Assembly: GCF_900109745.1 (NCBI RefSeq)
Contig: NZ_FOAV01000003.1
Location: 468,946-532,945 of the forward strand
Length of the DNA: 64,000 nt
From: Roseateles sp. YR242
Lineage (GTDB): Bacteria > Pseudomonadota > Gammaproteobacteria > Burkholderiales > Burkholderiaceae_C
Direction: 5' to 3'
Part shown: in pieces, positions 7,466-14,272 of the stretch
How positions within the stretch are numbered: position 1 is the first letter of the stretch
Layout of the letters: each line of letters opens with the position of its first letter
Notes under the pieces: generated by a model
What the model was told of the DNA's origin: nothing
What the model saw: the letters and a program-made list of their open reading frames with translations, nothing else
Database searches by the model: none
Position numbers and translations under genes: made by a program

Positions 7466-9550
7466 ATGTTCCCAATCCATTCGGCTGCGAGTCGTTCTCA
7501 AGGAACGGCCGGCCAGTTCTGCGTCGAAGCGGACGCGACCGACACTCAGTCCTACGCACAAGTCATCAAGAAGACTCTCGTCGGTGAGAAACAACTCAAA
7601 GACAGGAAGTTGGTGGCCTTCGAGCACCCGTCCATGCCCGTCGTGGTCGATCGGTTGATGAAGCTGAATGACCGCTTTGGCATGCCCCCGGAGGAGGAAC
7701 TTCAAGAGTACTTGCCGGCTTGCGGCAGTCGTGTTAACGCCACAAGTCTCCCTTCCGCCGGGTTGGAAGAGCGTCTAGCGGTGTTCGCCAGCCCCGGTGA
7801 GGTGGCAAAGCCTGCTGGCCAGGTGCGCAGTACGAAGCTGGCGTGTGCACTGCTGCAATGGGAGGCGGACCAGGTTGTGCTCGTGACCTCAGCGGATTCG
7901 CGAAATCCTGTGCTGTCCGACTCCGAGCAACGCATCCCGGCGGCTGGCGGGCCCTTGGAGAGCCGCATGAAGTCGGGCCCAAGCGCCAATGGTGCCCCCT
8001 ACTCCCTGGAGTTGGCCGCCACACTGCCCTCCGGCACGAGGGAAACGTCGACGGCAGGTCAATGGCACGTGGTACTGGACCAACTGGATGCGCCAACAGC
8101 AGGCAACATCCTCAAGGATCTGCACACAGCAGCGGCAGGCGGTAAAGTGGCCTTTGGTTGCCAAAGCGGCAATACGCGTTCGGGAGCGATAGCACTTCTC
8201 TTTTTCCAGCGGTGCCTGGCGGAGAAGCTGAGCAAGCAAGGGACGACGCCCACCTATTCCGAGTTGATGGCGCAAAGCCAGCAGTGGCAGAAGCTTTGCA
8301 AGGAGGAAAGAAGCTCGCACTTCGCCGAGCGGCTGCCCGCAGATCTGCTGGAGCAACACGCCCGGCTCCTGGAGAAGGAATTCGCGCCAACTGCTCAAGA
8401 GCGCAACGTATCGCCCCGCTTCGCTCCTCATGCCGGTGCCAGCTTGAATTACACGGAAGTCGAGCTAGTCGCGCCCGCGCAGTCGCAAGCCACCGCAAGG
8501 CATGAGCCCGCCATGGCGGAAGTGACATATACCGAGATCCTGCCCCAATTCAGGACTCCACCTGCGAACGCTAAAAAGCCACCGTTGCCGCACAGGCCCG
8601 GGGCGCTGTCGCCGCAACCAACACCCCCTTTATCCCCAACCCCATCCTCATCCTCATCCTCATCCTCATCCTCATCCTCATCCTCTCCACGGCGCACGGG
8701 CCCACCTCCCGTGGCACCCAAGCCCGTTCGGCCAGCGGTGGAAAGCGTTTATGCGCATTTGCATGGTGTCCAGGACGCTGGGTCTGGAAACATCTATGGC
8801 GAGGCATCAGCCTCGGAGATCGGCCGCCAGGTTCCGAGCTATGAGACTGTCATCCTGAGCGACTCACAGGCCTCAGGCAGTGCATGGAATTTGGACCGTC
8901 TGAAGCGTGGGTCCATGATCGTGAAACAAAGGGTGAAGCTCGATAGCGCCTCGCCTGCCGCTCGCAATGTCGAGGCTGAACGCGTGTGGGCGCCCTGGAG
9001 TGATCGCACGCATTCCTCCAGCGAGTCGCTGAACAGTTACCTCCACGCGGTCGCTGAAGACTTCTCCAAGGATGCTCCTCGAGGTTTCAACCCGTTCGCC
9101 GCCAAGAACAGCTTCGGGGTGCGTAAGGGCCTGGTAAACGTCAAGCAACAGGCGCTCAATGGCACCTGGGACACGCTGCGCAACGCGCTTCACGTCAGCG
9201 TTGACGGAGCCGCCGAACACGGCGATCTCACGGCCGATCAGATGCACAAGCTTTTCACAAGCAGGCTGCAGGAGCAATTCGAAGCGATGCCGAAGGATAA
9301 GCAGAACAAGTGGGTGAGCCGCAGTAGCTCACGACTGGCCCTTGCGGACGCCAAAGCGGAAGCGCGCCAGCGGCTGGAGGCACTGGATGATGAGCTCGAG
9401 CAGGCCGTCAAGGCGGCGGCCAATAAAGGGGCCAAGGAGCCGCACGACGATCTTTATCTCCTCAAGGAAAAGCTCATGGACGCCAACATGCTCTACATGT
9501 CTTACAGTGCCCTGCATGAAGTCGGGCAAGCGAATCAACGACGCAAGTGA
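7466..9550 (+). CDS. Putative host-targeted effector: PTP-like loop, tyrosine motifs, Pro-rich motifs
   Basis: 694 residues from an ATG with AGGAG seven bases upstream; no classical signal peptide, and the first 35 residues are Ser/Thr/Ala-rich as in type III effectors. Seen directly: a Cys-X5-Arg loop (GCQSGNTRSG, C232 to R238) followed by a hydrophobic helix, with LDAP (D208) placed where tyrosine phosphatases carry the general acid; the His usually before the Cys is Gly. Then five spaced tyrosines: LNYTEV (Y329), VTYTEI (Y355), ESVYAHL (Y429), GNIYGEA (Y444) and PSYETV (Y459). The first three fit the ITIM pattern [SIVL]xYxx[IVL], and ESVYA resembles EPIYA sites. Between them are PPLPHR (a class II SH3-ligand pattern), other PxxP runs and 14 consecutive Ser. 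The C-terminal 200 residues are a charged helical region I do not recognise. Function and secretion route are inferred; no family match was made. Confidence 0.7.
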   Translation: MFPIHSAASRSQGTAGQFCVEADATDTQSYAQVIKKTLVGEKQLKDRKLVAFEHPSMPVVVDRLMKLNDRFGMPPEEELQEYLPACGSRVNATSLPSAGLEERLAVFASPGEVAKPAGQVRSTKLACALLQWEADQVVLVTSADSRNPVLSDSEQRIPAAGGPLESRMKSGPSANGAPYSLELAATLPSGTRETSTAGQWHVVLDQLDAPTAGNILKDLHTAAAGGKVAFGCQSGNTRSGAIALLFFQRCLAEKLSKQGTTPTYSELMAQSQQWQKLCKEERSSHFAERLPADLLEQHARLLEKEFAPTAQERNVSPRFAPHAGASLNYTEVELVAPAQSQATARHEPAMAEVTYTEILPQFRTPPANAKKPPLPHRPGALSPQPTPPLSPTPSSSSSSSSSSSSSSPRRTGPPPVAPKPVRPAVESVYAHLHGVQDAGSGNIYGEASASEIGRQVPSYETVILSDSQASGSAWNLDRLKRGSMIVKQRVKLDSASPAARNVEAERVWAPWSDRTHSSSESLNSYLHAVAEDFSKDAPRGFNPFAAKNSFGVRKGLVNVKQQALNGTWDTLRNALHVSVDGAAEHGDLTADQMHKLFTSRLQEQFEAMPKDKQNKWVSRSSSRLALADAKAEARQRLEALDDELEQAVKAAANKGAKEPHDDLYLLKEKLMDANMLYMSYSALHEVGQANQRRK
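8645..8686 (+). repeat. In-frame hexanucleotide repeat encoding poly-Ser
   Basis: Six exact TCCTCA units plus one TCCTCT, giving 14 Ser codons. Units of six bases keep the reading frame, so copy-number change would alter the linker length between the two groups of tyrosine motifs and not switch the gene off. Confidence 0.95.
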
Positions 9551-9625
9551 GGCCGGGGCCCTCTGACCCTGTCCAGCGATGCCGGCTCACCCCCTCACAT
9601 GGGTGGTGAAGCCGGCTCATCAACG

Positions 9626-9652
9626 CGGCAGCTTCAGGCTGCCGTTCTTGTT
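9626..9652 (+). terminator. Terminator between convergent effector-like gene and H-NS gene
   Basis: Stem cggcagc / gctgccg with loop ttcag, followed by TTCTTGTTT. It lies between convergent genes and is a moderately strong hairpin; A-rich sequence is lacking on the other side, so it favours the + strand. Confidence 0.6.
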
Positions 9653-10027
9653 TCAGCGGATCGCCAAGTCTTCGGCCTTCTTGCCAGAGGCCAATGCGTC
9701 CTTGAACCAATTGGGCCGCTTGCCCACGCCTGTCCATGTGCGGCCGGCACCGTCGTGGTACTTCGGTGCGCCCATGGATTGACGGCCTGCAACGGCCTGC
9801 TTGCCAGCGGCCTTGCGGCCGGGCTTTGCGCCACTGCCGACAGGGCGGCCACGACGAGCCGTCTTCTTCGCGCCAGCGCCAAACAGTTCTTCCTGGGTCA
9901 GGCTGTAATGTTCGATGGCTTCGCGGATGCGGGCCACAACGCCAGAAATCTCCTTGGTACGAAGCGCTTCGGCTTCTTTTTGGAGTTTTTCGATTTGACT
10001 GAGAACTTGCTTCAACGATTTGGGCAT
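9653..10027 (-). CDS. H-NS family nucleoid protein
   Basis: 124 residues. N-terminal coiled-coil oligomerisation region at about 1-55 (LKQVLSQIEKLQKEAEALR), a basic Ala/Lys/Arg linker, and the C-terminal H-NS DNA-binding domain at about 85-115 with KYHDGAGRTWTG and GKRPNW, the conserved core motif of Burkholderiales H-NS homologues. H-NS silences AT-rich, horizontally acquired DNA. The 229-base region upstream is noticeably more AT-rich than the rest of the window, as is usual for autoregulated hns genes. Its place beside the effector-like gene may be meaningful but could be chance. Confidence 0.92.
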   Translation of the reverse strand: MPKSLKQVLSQIEKLQKEAEALRTKEISGVVARIREAIEHYSLTQEELFGAGAKKTARRGRPVGSGAKPGRKAAGKQAVAGRQSMGAPKYHDGAGRTWTGVGKRPNWFKDALASGKKAEDLAIR

Positions 10028-10256
10028 TGATCTGCTCCGCGGATCGCGCGACGGGCCTCAGCCTCTATGTCGCATTTGCCTCCCAGGCGCGACTGTAGCG
10101 CTTTTGAGATTGCAAGTGGAATCGTCTTGTCGCTTGTGGAAAGTCAATGGATGAATATATCTGGCTAGCCATCGAGTGAAATCAGTCTGAAATGTCCCCG
10201 GTATGCTTGTTATTAAATCGAGAATCTCGCCCGAACAGCCGCGTAGGAAGTACTGC

Positions 10257-10739
10257 ATGAACGACGATTGCTCAGCCACCGCCGCCGGGCCACGAAACCA
10301 GGCAGTTGATGGATATGAACTGGCTACCCAAATTCTTGAAGTCAGGGCCGTACTGGTGTCGCAGCTGTTTCGAAGTAAACATCTGCCGATCAACGACTGC
10401 TGGACACCGGCGCTCGAACAGGACTGGGGCTTGTTTCAGCAGTCGGTCGCCCACGGGGACGCCCATCTCATCGCCAGCAGGGAATGGGCATTGCGGGCGG
10501 CAATATTCGAGTCTGTCGGCAACGGGTTGGTGCTGTCACTCCTGCTGCACGGGGATGAACGATTGCGCAGGGGCTGTGGGGGAATACCCCCCACAACGAA
10601 TGCCGCCGAACGGATGGCCACCATGCATCAGCTCGTCGCAGCCTTGAAGGCGGGCTCAGCGAAGGATGCGATGGCGGCAGCCATCACTCAGGTTGCACTG
10701 GATCAATGCGATTTGAAGTCGGTAGCGATTCAGCATTAG
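10257..10739 (+). CDS. FCD-like ligand-binding protein lacking a DNA-binding domain
   Basis: 160 residues, start at the ATG with AGGAAG upstream. The sequence resembles the C-terminal FCD effector domain of FadR-type GntR regulators: YELATQILEVRAVLVSQ at the beginning, a central AAIFESVGNGLVLSLL helix, and a final RMATMHQLVAALKAGSAKDAMAAAI helix. The winged helix normally in front is missing, and no in-frame HTH precedes it (the upstream sequence is AT-rich). It could be a decayed regulator or a stand-alone ligand sensor. A complete GntR/FCD gene follows 110 bases downstream. Family assignment is by pattern only. Confidence 0.55.
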   Translation: MNDDCSATAAGPRNQAVDGYELATQILEVRAVLVSQLFRSKHLPINDCWTPALEQDWGLFQQSVAHGDAHLIASREWALRAAIFESVGNGLVLSLLLHGDERLRRGCGGIPPTTNAAERMATMHQLVAALKAGSAKDAMAAAITQVALDQCDLKSVAIQH

Positions 10740-10758
10740 CTAAATGTTGTTGGGTCGA

Positions 10759-10796
10759 AATCCATCGGCCTTGACGAACGACAAGGCCGATGGATT
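10759..10796. terminator. Perfect 15-bp inverted repeat (possible bidirectional terminator or operator)
   Basis: AATCCATCGGCCTTG and its exact complement are separated by 8 bases, directly after the FCD-like gene and 55 bases before the GntR start. No T run follows, so a factor-binding site or an RNA stabiliser is also possible. Confidence 0.55.
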
Positions 10797-10851
10797 CGAT
10801 AGGGGCGGACCACCCAGGTTGCATGGGCGCTGTTTACAGTAGCCGCCCCGA

Positions 10852-11574
10852 GTGAATATCGATCCCGCCATGGTTCATCCTCCTCCACCCATCAACACAC
10901 CGACCTACCTGCGACTGAGGATCCAGATCCGTGACGACATCATGAACGGTCAATGGCCGCTCGCCAGCCATCTGACCCTGCGCGGCCTGGGCGCGCACTA
11001 CCGTGTGAGCAACGTGCCGGTGCGTGAGGCCCTGCTGCAACTGCAGGGGGACGGTTTGGTGGACATGAAGATGAACCAGGGCGCGGTGGTGACGCCCGTG
11101 GACGAGTCCTGGTTGCGCGATTTCATTGCGATCCGGGATGCGTTGGATGACATGTTGACCCGCAATGCCTGCACGCGCCGGCGGGTGGAGCAACTGGCGT
11201 TGCTGCTGCGTCACCAGCGTGCCCTGGCGGCGGCCGTCGAAGACCGTGACTGGGAAGCGATGTTCGCCATGGAACGACGATTCACCGCCTGCCTGTACGA
11301 CACCGGCGGCAATGCGCATGCGGCGTCGCTGCTCGAACCCCGCAATTGCCTGCTGGAAGCCTTCCGGCGATCGCGCCAATCAGTCCCGCCCGTGGACCCG
11401 GTGCGCTGGGCTGAACGATTGCATCACCTCTGCGATGCCCTCACACAGGGTGATGCCGACACGGCATGCGCATTGGTCGCGCAACACCTGGCGGCACTGC
11501 GCCATCACATGCTGCGACTGCTGAATGCGCCCGCACGTCTGGCGTCGGGGTTGCGTTCGCCGGCGGGCGTTTGA
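10852..11574 (+). CDS. GntR family (FadR/FCD subfamily) transcriptional regulator
   Basis: 240 residues from GTG; an ATG six codons on (10870) is an equally good start. The winged helix-turn-helix occupies about 18-85 (LRLRIQIRDDIMNG ... GAHYRVSNVPVREALLQLQGDGLV), the typical FadR-type recognition sequence VPVREAL. Residues 95-225 are an all-helical FCD domain (IRDALDDMLTRNA ... DADTACALVAQHLAALRHHM). Such proteins respond to small organic acids. Its regulated genes cannot be told from position, though the FCD-like gene upstream is a candidate. Confidence 0.88.
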   Translation: MNIDPAMVHPPPPINTPTYLRLRIQIRDDIMNGQWPLASHLTLRGLGAHYRVSNVPVREALLQLQGDGLVDMKMNQGAVVTPVDESWLRDFIAIRDALDDMLTRNACTRRRVEQLALLLRHQRALAAAVEDRDWEAMFAMERRFTACLYDTGGNAHAASLLEPRNCLLEAFRRSRQSVPPVDPVRWAERLHHLCDALTQGDADTACALVAQHLAALRHHMLRLLNAPARLASGLRSPAGV

Positions 11575-11582
11575 CCCTTGGA

Positions 11583-11777
11583 TCAGGCACCTGGCGTATC
11601 GGGATGCCGCTCGCGCCACGCTCTGAGGGCCTGGCGATAACGATCCATTTCCAGATCGTGCAGATCGAAGATGCAGGGGTCGCAGCCATTGCCGCAGCAG
11701 GCCTCGAAATCGGGCTGCGGCGGCGCGGTGGGCATGGGATCGTCGTCAGGGACTTCCGGCGTTGTCATGGGCGTCAT
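11583..11777 (-). CDS. Oxidoreductase-like N-terminal domain (OXLD1-like) small protein
   Basis: 64 residues, cysteine-rich: CCGNGCDPCIFDLHDLEMDRY, matching the short domain found at the N-terminus of some oxidoreductases and in small stand-alone proteins of proteobacteria and in OXLD1 of eukaryotes. Four Cys in a CCxxxCxxC arrangement suggest metal binding. The first 24 residues are Pro/Asp-rich and disordered. It runs convergent to the GntR gene and lies 22 bases beyond the end of rtcA on the same strand, so it may be the distal gene of the rtcBA transcript; a functional link is not known. Confidence 0.75.
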   Translation of the reverse strand: MTPMTTPEVPDDDPMPTAPPQPDFEACCGNGCDPCIFDLHDLEMDRYRQALRAWRERHPDTPGA

Positions 11778-11798
11778 TGTGCCCGCGGGTCTGGGGCC

Positions 11799-12836
11799 TC
11801 ACGGGTGTACGGTGACCTGCCAGCCTGCATCGGTGGATGCCGTGGTGGTGATGCGCACCGGCAGGAAACGCTGAATGGTGTCGAAGTTGGTCGTGGCATG
11901 GGGCGTCAACGCGGTGGCCGTGTAAGACGCTGCAAGGCCGCGTTGCCAGACCGCCAGAGCCAGTGGCAGCACCCATTGATCGGCCAGATGGGGGCCCAAT
12001 GCACCGGGAAGCCGCAGATAGTCCCGCAGCTCCTGGACCAGGCGCGTCGCCACGGTTTCCGCACTGACGCCCTTCTCGCCAATCTGGGTGAAGACCTCGG
12101 TGACGCCTTCGTGGGTCAGAGTCGCCATGAGGGCATTACCGGGGCCTTCGTTCTGGCGCAGGGGCACGACCTGGCGTGGGTCGTAAATCCATCCCATGGC
12201 CTGCGCCAGCACCTCCAGTTCCCGATGGGCGACGTTGCGCGGCAGGCCCGGCGCCAGGCACTCGGCCTGACTCGAGAGACGCTCGCCCCGCGCCAGCAGG
12301 TCAAACGGCTGCAACTGGCCTCCCGCGGGTTCCAGGCTCACGTCCACCTCACCGCCGCCGGCCGGATAAAAGCCGGCGCGGCGCAGGGTCATGGACGATG
12401 CCGCACCCAGGCGGCGCAGCAAGGGCGCATAGCTGCGTTCGAGGAAGTGGAAGGGGGGCGCCATGGGATTGTGGGTGCCCCCGGACAGCGACAGGGACGA
12501 TGGCCCGTCCGCCAGCATCAGGGCCGGCCACACGGTCTGCAGCACCAGCATGCAACTGCCGGCGCTGCCCACCTGGAAGCGATAGCGGCCCGCGCGCACC
12601 GGCCCGGGCGTGAAGCGAAGCGTCTGGGAATGTAGTTCAGCCCCCGTCACTTCCGCCCCGCTGATGGCGGCGGCGGCCTTTACGCAAGTCAGGTGCTGTC
12701 GCATCAGGCCAGGCTTGGCCCGGCCGGCACGGATGCGTTGGAGTTCAAACGCCTGCCCGGTGCACATGGCCAGCGCCAGCGAGGTGCGCAGGATCTGGCC
12801 GCCACCCTCCCCGGCGGCTCCATCAATATCGATCAT
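11799..12836 (-). CDS. rtcA: RNA 3'-terminal phosphate cyclase
   Basis: 345 residues, start at MIDIDGAAGEGGGQILR, the classical RtcA N-terminus; the in-frame ATG 11 codons earlier lies inside rtcB. RtcA converts 3'-phosphate RNA ends to 2',3'-cyclic phosphates using ATP through an adenylated histidine; the candidate His is in TPHATTNF near the C-terminus, just before the family's FLPVR segment. It follows rtcB after 17 bases and is expected to be co-transcribed from the sigma-54 promoter upstream of rtcB. Confidence 0.95.
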   Translation of the reverse strand: MIDIDGAAGEGGGQILRTSLALAMCTGQAFELQRIRAGRAKPGLMRQHLTCVKAAAAISGAEVTGAELHSQTLRFTPGPVRAGRYRFQVGSAGSCMLVLQTVWPALMLADGPSSLSLSGGTHNPMAPPFHFLERSYAPLLRRLGAASSMTLRRAGFYPAGGGEVDVSLEPAGGQLQPFDLLARGERLSSQAECLAPGLPRNVAHRELEVLAQAMGWIYDPRQVVPLRQNEGPGNALMATLTHEGVTEVFTQIGEKGVSAETVATRLVQELRDYLRLPGALGPHLADQWVLPLALAVWQRGLAASYTATALTPHATTNFDTIQRFLPVRITTTASTDAGWQVTVHP

Positions 12837-12853
12837 TTGGCTTGTTCTCTTTT

Positions 12854-14071
12854 TTAGCCCTTCACACACACCACCTGCTTGAGGGTGTGCACCACTTCCA
12901 CCAGGTCGCTTTGCGCCGCCATCACCGCGTCAATGTCCTTGTAGGCCATCGGAATCTCGTCGATCACCTCGGCATCCTTGCGGCATTCCACGCCAGCGGT
13001 GGCCTGGATCTGGTCGTCCACGGTGAACAGCTTCTTCGCCTTGGTACGGCTCATCACACGGCCGGCGCCGTGGCTGCAGCTGTCAAAACTCTCCGGGTTG
13101 CCCAGGCCGCGAACGATGAAGCTGCGCGCTCCCATGCTCCCAGGGATGATCCCCAGCTGGCCACGCTTGGCGCTCACTGCGCCCTTGCGGGTCACGAACA
13201 CGTCTTCACCGAAGTGGTGTTCCTTCTGCACATAGTTGTGGTGGCAGTTCACCGCCTCCACATGCGATTCGAAGGGCTTGGAGATGACCGTGCGCACGGT
13301 GGCGATCAGGTTGGCCATCATCACTTCGCGGTTGCGCAGCGCAAACTTCTGGGCCCACGACACCCCTCGCACGTAATCTCCGAAGTACTGGGCGCCTTCC
13401 TCGAAGTAGGCCAGATCCTTGTCTGGCAGATTGCGCTGGTTGCGCTCCGCATCCTTCTTGGCCAGTTCGATGAAGTGATTGCCGATGGCATTGCCCACGC
13501 CACGCGATCCGGAGTGCAGCATGAACCAGACAAAACCGGTCTCATCCAGGCAGACCTCGATGAAGTGGTTGCCAGTGCCCAGTGTTCCCAGGTGCTTGCG
13601 GTTGTTGGTGTTCTTCAGGCGCGGATGCAGCTCGCATAGCGCGTCGAATTCATCCACCAGCGTGGCCCAGATCTGGTCGACCGATTCGGGCGGATTTTCC
13701 CAGGCGCCCTGGTCGCGACCACGGTGACGCGGGGACGATCCGTGCGGCACGGCGCGCTCGATCGCGCTGCGTAGCGGCCCCAGGTTGTCCGGCAGGTCTT
13801 CCGCCCGCAGCGTGGTCTTGGCGGCCATCATTCCGCAGCCGATATCCACACCCACGGCGGCCGGAATGATCGCCTTGATGGTGGGGATGACCGACCCGAT
13901 GGTGGCGCCGATCCCCAGGTGCACGTCGGGCATGGCCGCGATGTGCTTGAAGACCACCGGCAGACGGGCCGCATTGGTCAACTGCTGCTTCGCTTCGGGT
14001 TCCACGGGAACACCTTGGGTCCACATCTTCACGGGGACGCCACCCGGCACTTCTTCGATGTTGTAGTTCAT
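12854..14071 (-). CDS. rtcB: RNA-splicing ligase RtcB
   Basis: 405 residues; ATG with GAGGAA 6-11 bases upstream, so the longer in-frame extension is rejected. RtcB joins 2',3'-cyclic phosphate or 3'-phosphate ends to 5'-OH ends of RNA with GTP and manganese. Visible active-site segments: PDVHLGIGATIGSVIP, GVDIGCGM (metal Cys), GTGNHF, HSGSRGVG, and CSHGAGR, whose His accepts GMP. First gene of the rtcBA operon and divergent from rtcR; repair of damaged tRNA or rRNA is its usual bacterial role. Confidence 0.97.
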   Translation of the reverse strand: MNYNIEEVPGGVPVKMWTQGVPVEPEAKQQLTNAARLPVVFKHIAAMPDVHLGIGATIGSVIPTIKAIIPAAVGVDIGCGMMAAKTTLRAEDLPDNLGPLRSAIERAVPHGSSPRHRGRDQGAWENPPESVDQIWATLVDEFDALCELHPRLKNTNNRKHLGTLGTGNHFIEVCLDETGFVWFMLHSGSRGVGNAIGNHFIELAKKDAERNQRNLPDKDLAYFEEGAQYFGDYVRGVSWAQKFALRNREVMMANLIATVRTVISKPFESHVEAVNCHHNYVQKEHHFGEDVFVTRKGAVSAKRGQLGIIPGSMGARSFIVRGLGNPESFDSCSHGAGRVMSRTKAKKLFTVDDQIQATAGVECRKDAEVIDEIPMAYKDIDAVMAAQSDLVEVVHTLKQVVCVKG

Positions 14072-14104
14072 GCTTTTCCTCGTTTGATCTTGTACCTGTT
14101 CCAG

Positions 14105-14120
14105 CGCAAGGCCTGTGCCA
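14105..14120 (-). promoter_or_regulatory. Sigma-54 (-24/-12) promoter of rtcBA
   Basis: On the minus strand the sequence reads TGGCAC-AGGCC-TTGC, an exact match to the -24/-12 consensus TGGCAC-N5-TTGC, 34 bases upstream of the rtcB start codon. It fits the sigma-54 activator RtcR encoded divergently. Confidence 0.9.
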
Positions 14121-14124
14121 GCAA

Positions 14125-14150
14125 ATCGGCAGCGTGCGAGGAGAGCCGAT
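14125..14150. promoter_or_regulatory. Candidate RtcR upstream activator site
   Basis: An inverted repeat ATCGGC ... GCCGAT with a 14-base spacer sits just upstream of the sigma-54 promoter. Enhancer sites for RtcR would be expected in this intergenic region; the repeat is short and the assignment is tentative. Confidence 0.3.
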
Positions 14151-14272
14151 AAGTTGTTGATTAAAAAGGATTGTCTTCGATTCTTGGCGCTGAACGGCCT
14201 CATCGATCGCAGAGGAATGGCCTAAAAAACTAGAATTGGAGCTAGCCAAGTTAGATAAGTGAATCGTTGGAT

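Noticed and set aside
10759..10796. Inverted repeat as a small transposable element (MITE)
   Set aside because: Only 38 bp with no target duplication or second copy noticed; a terminator or operator is simpler.
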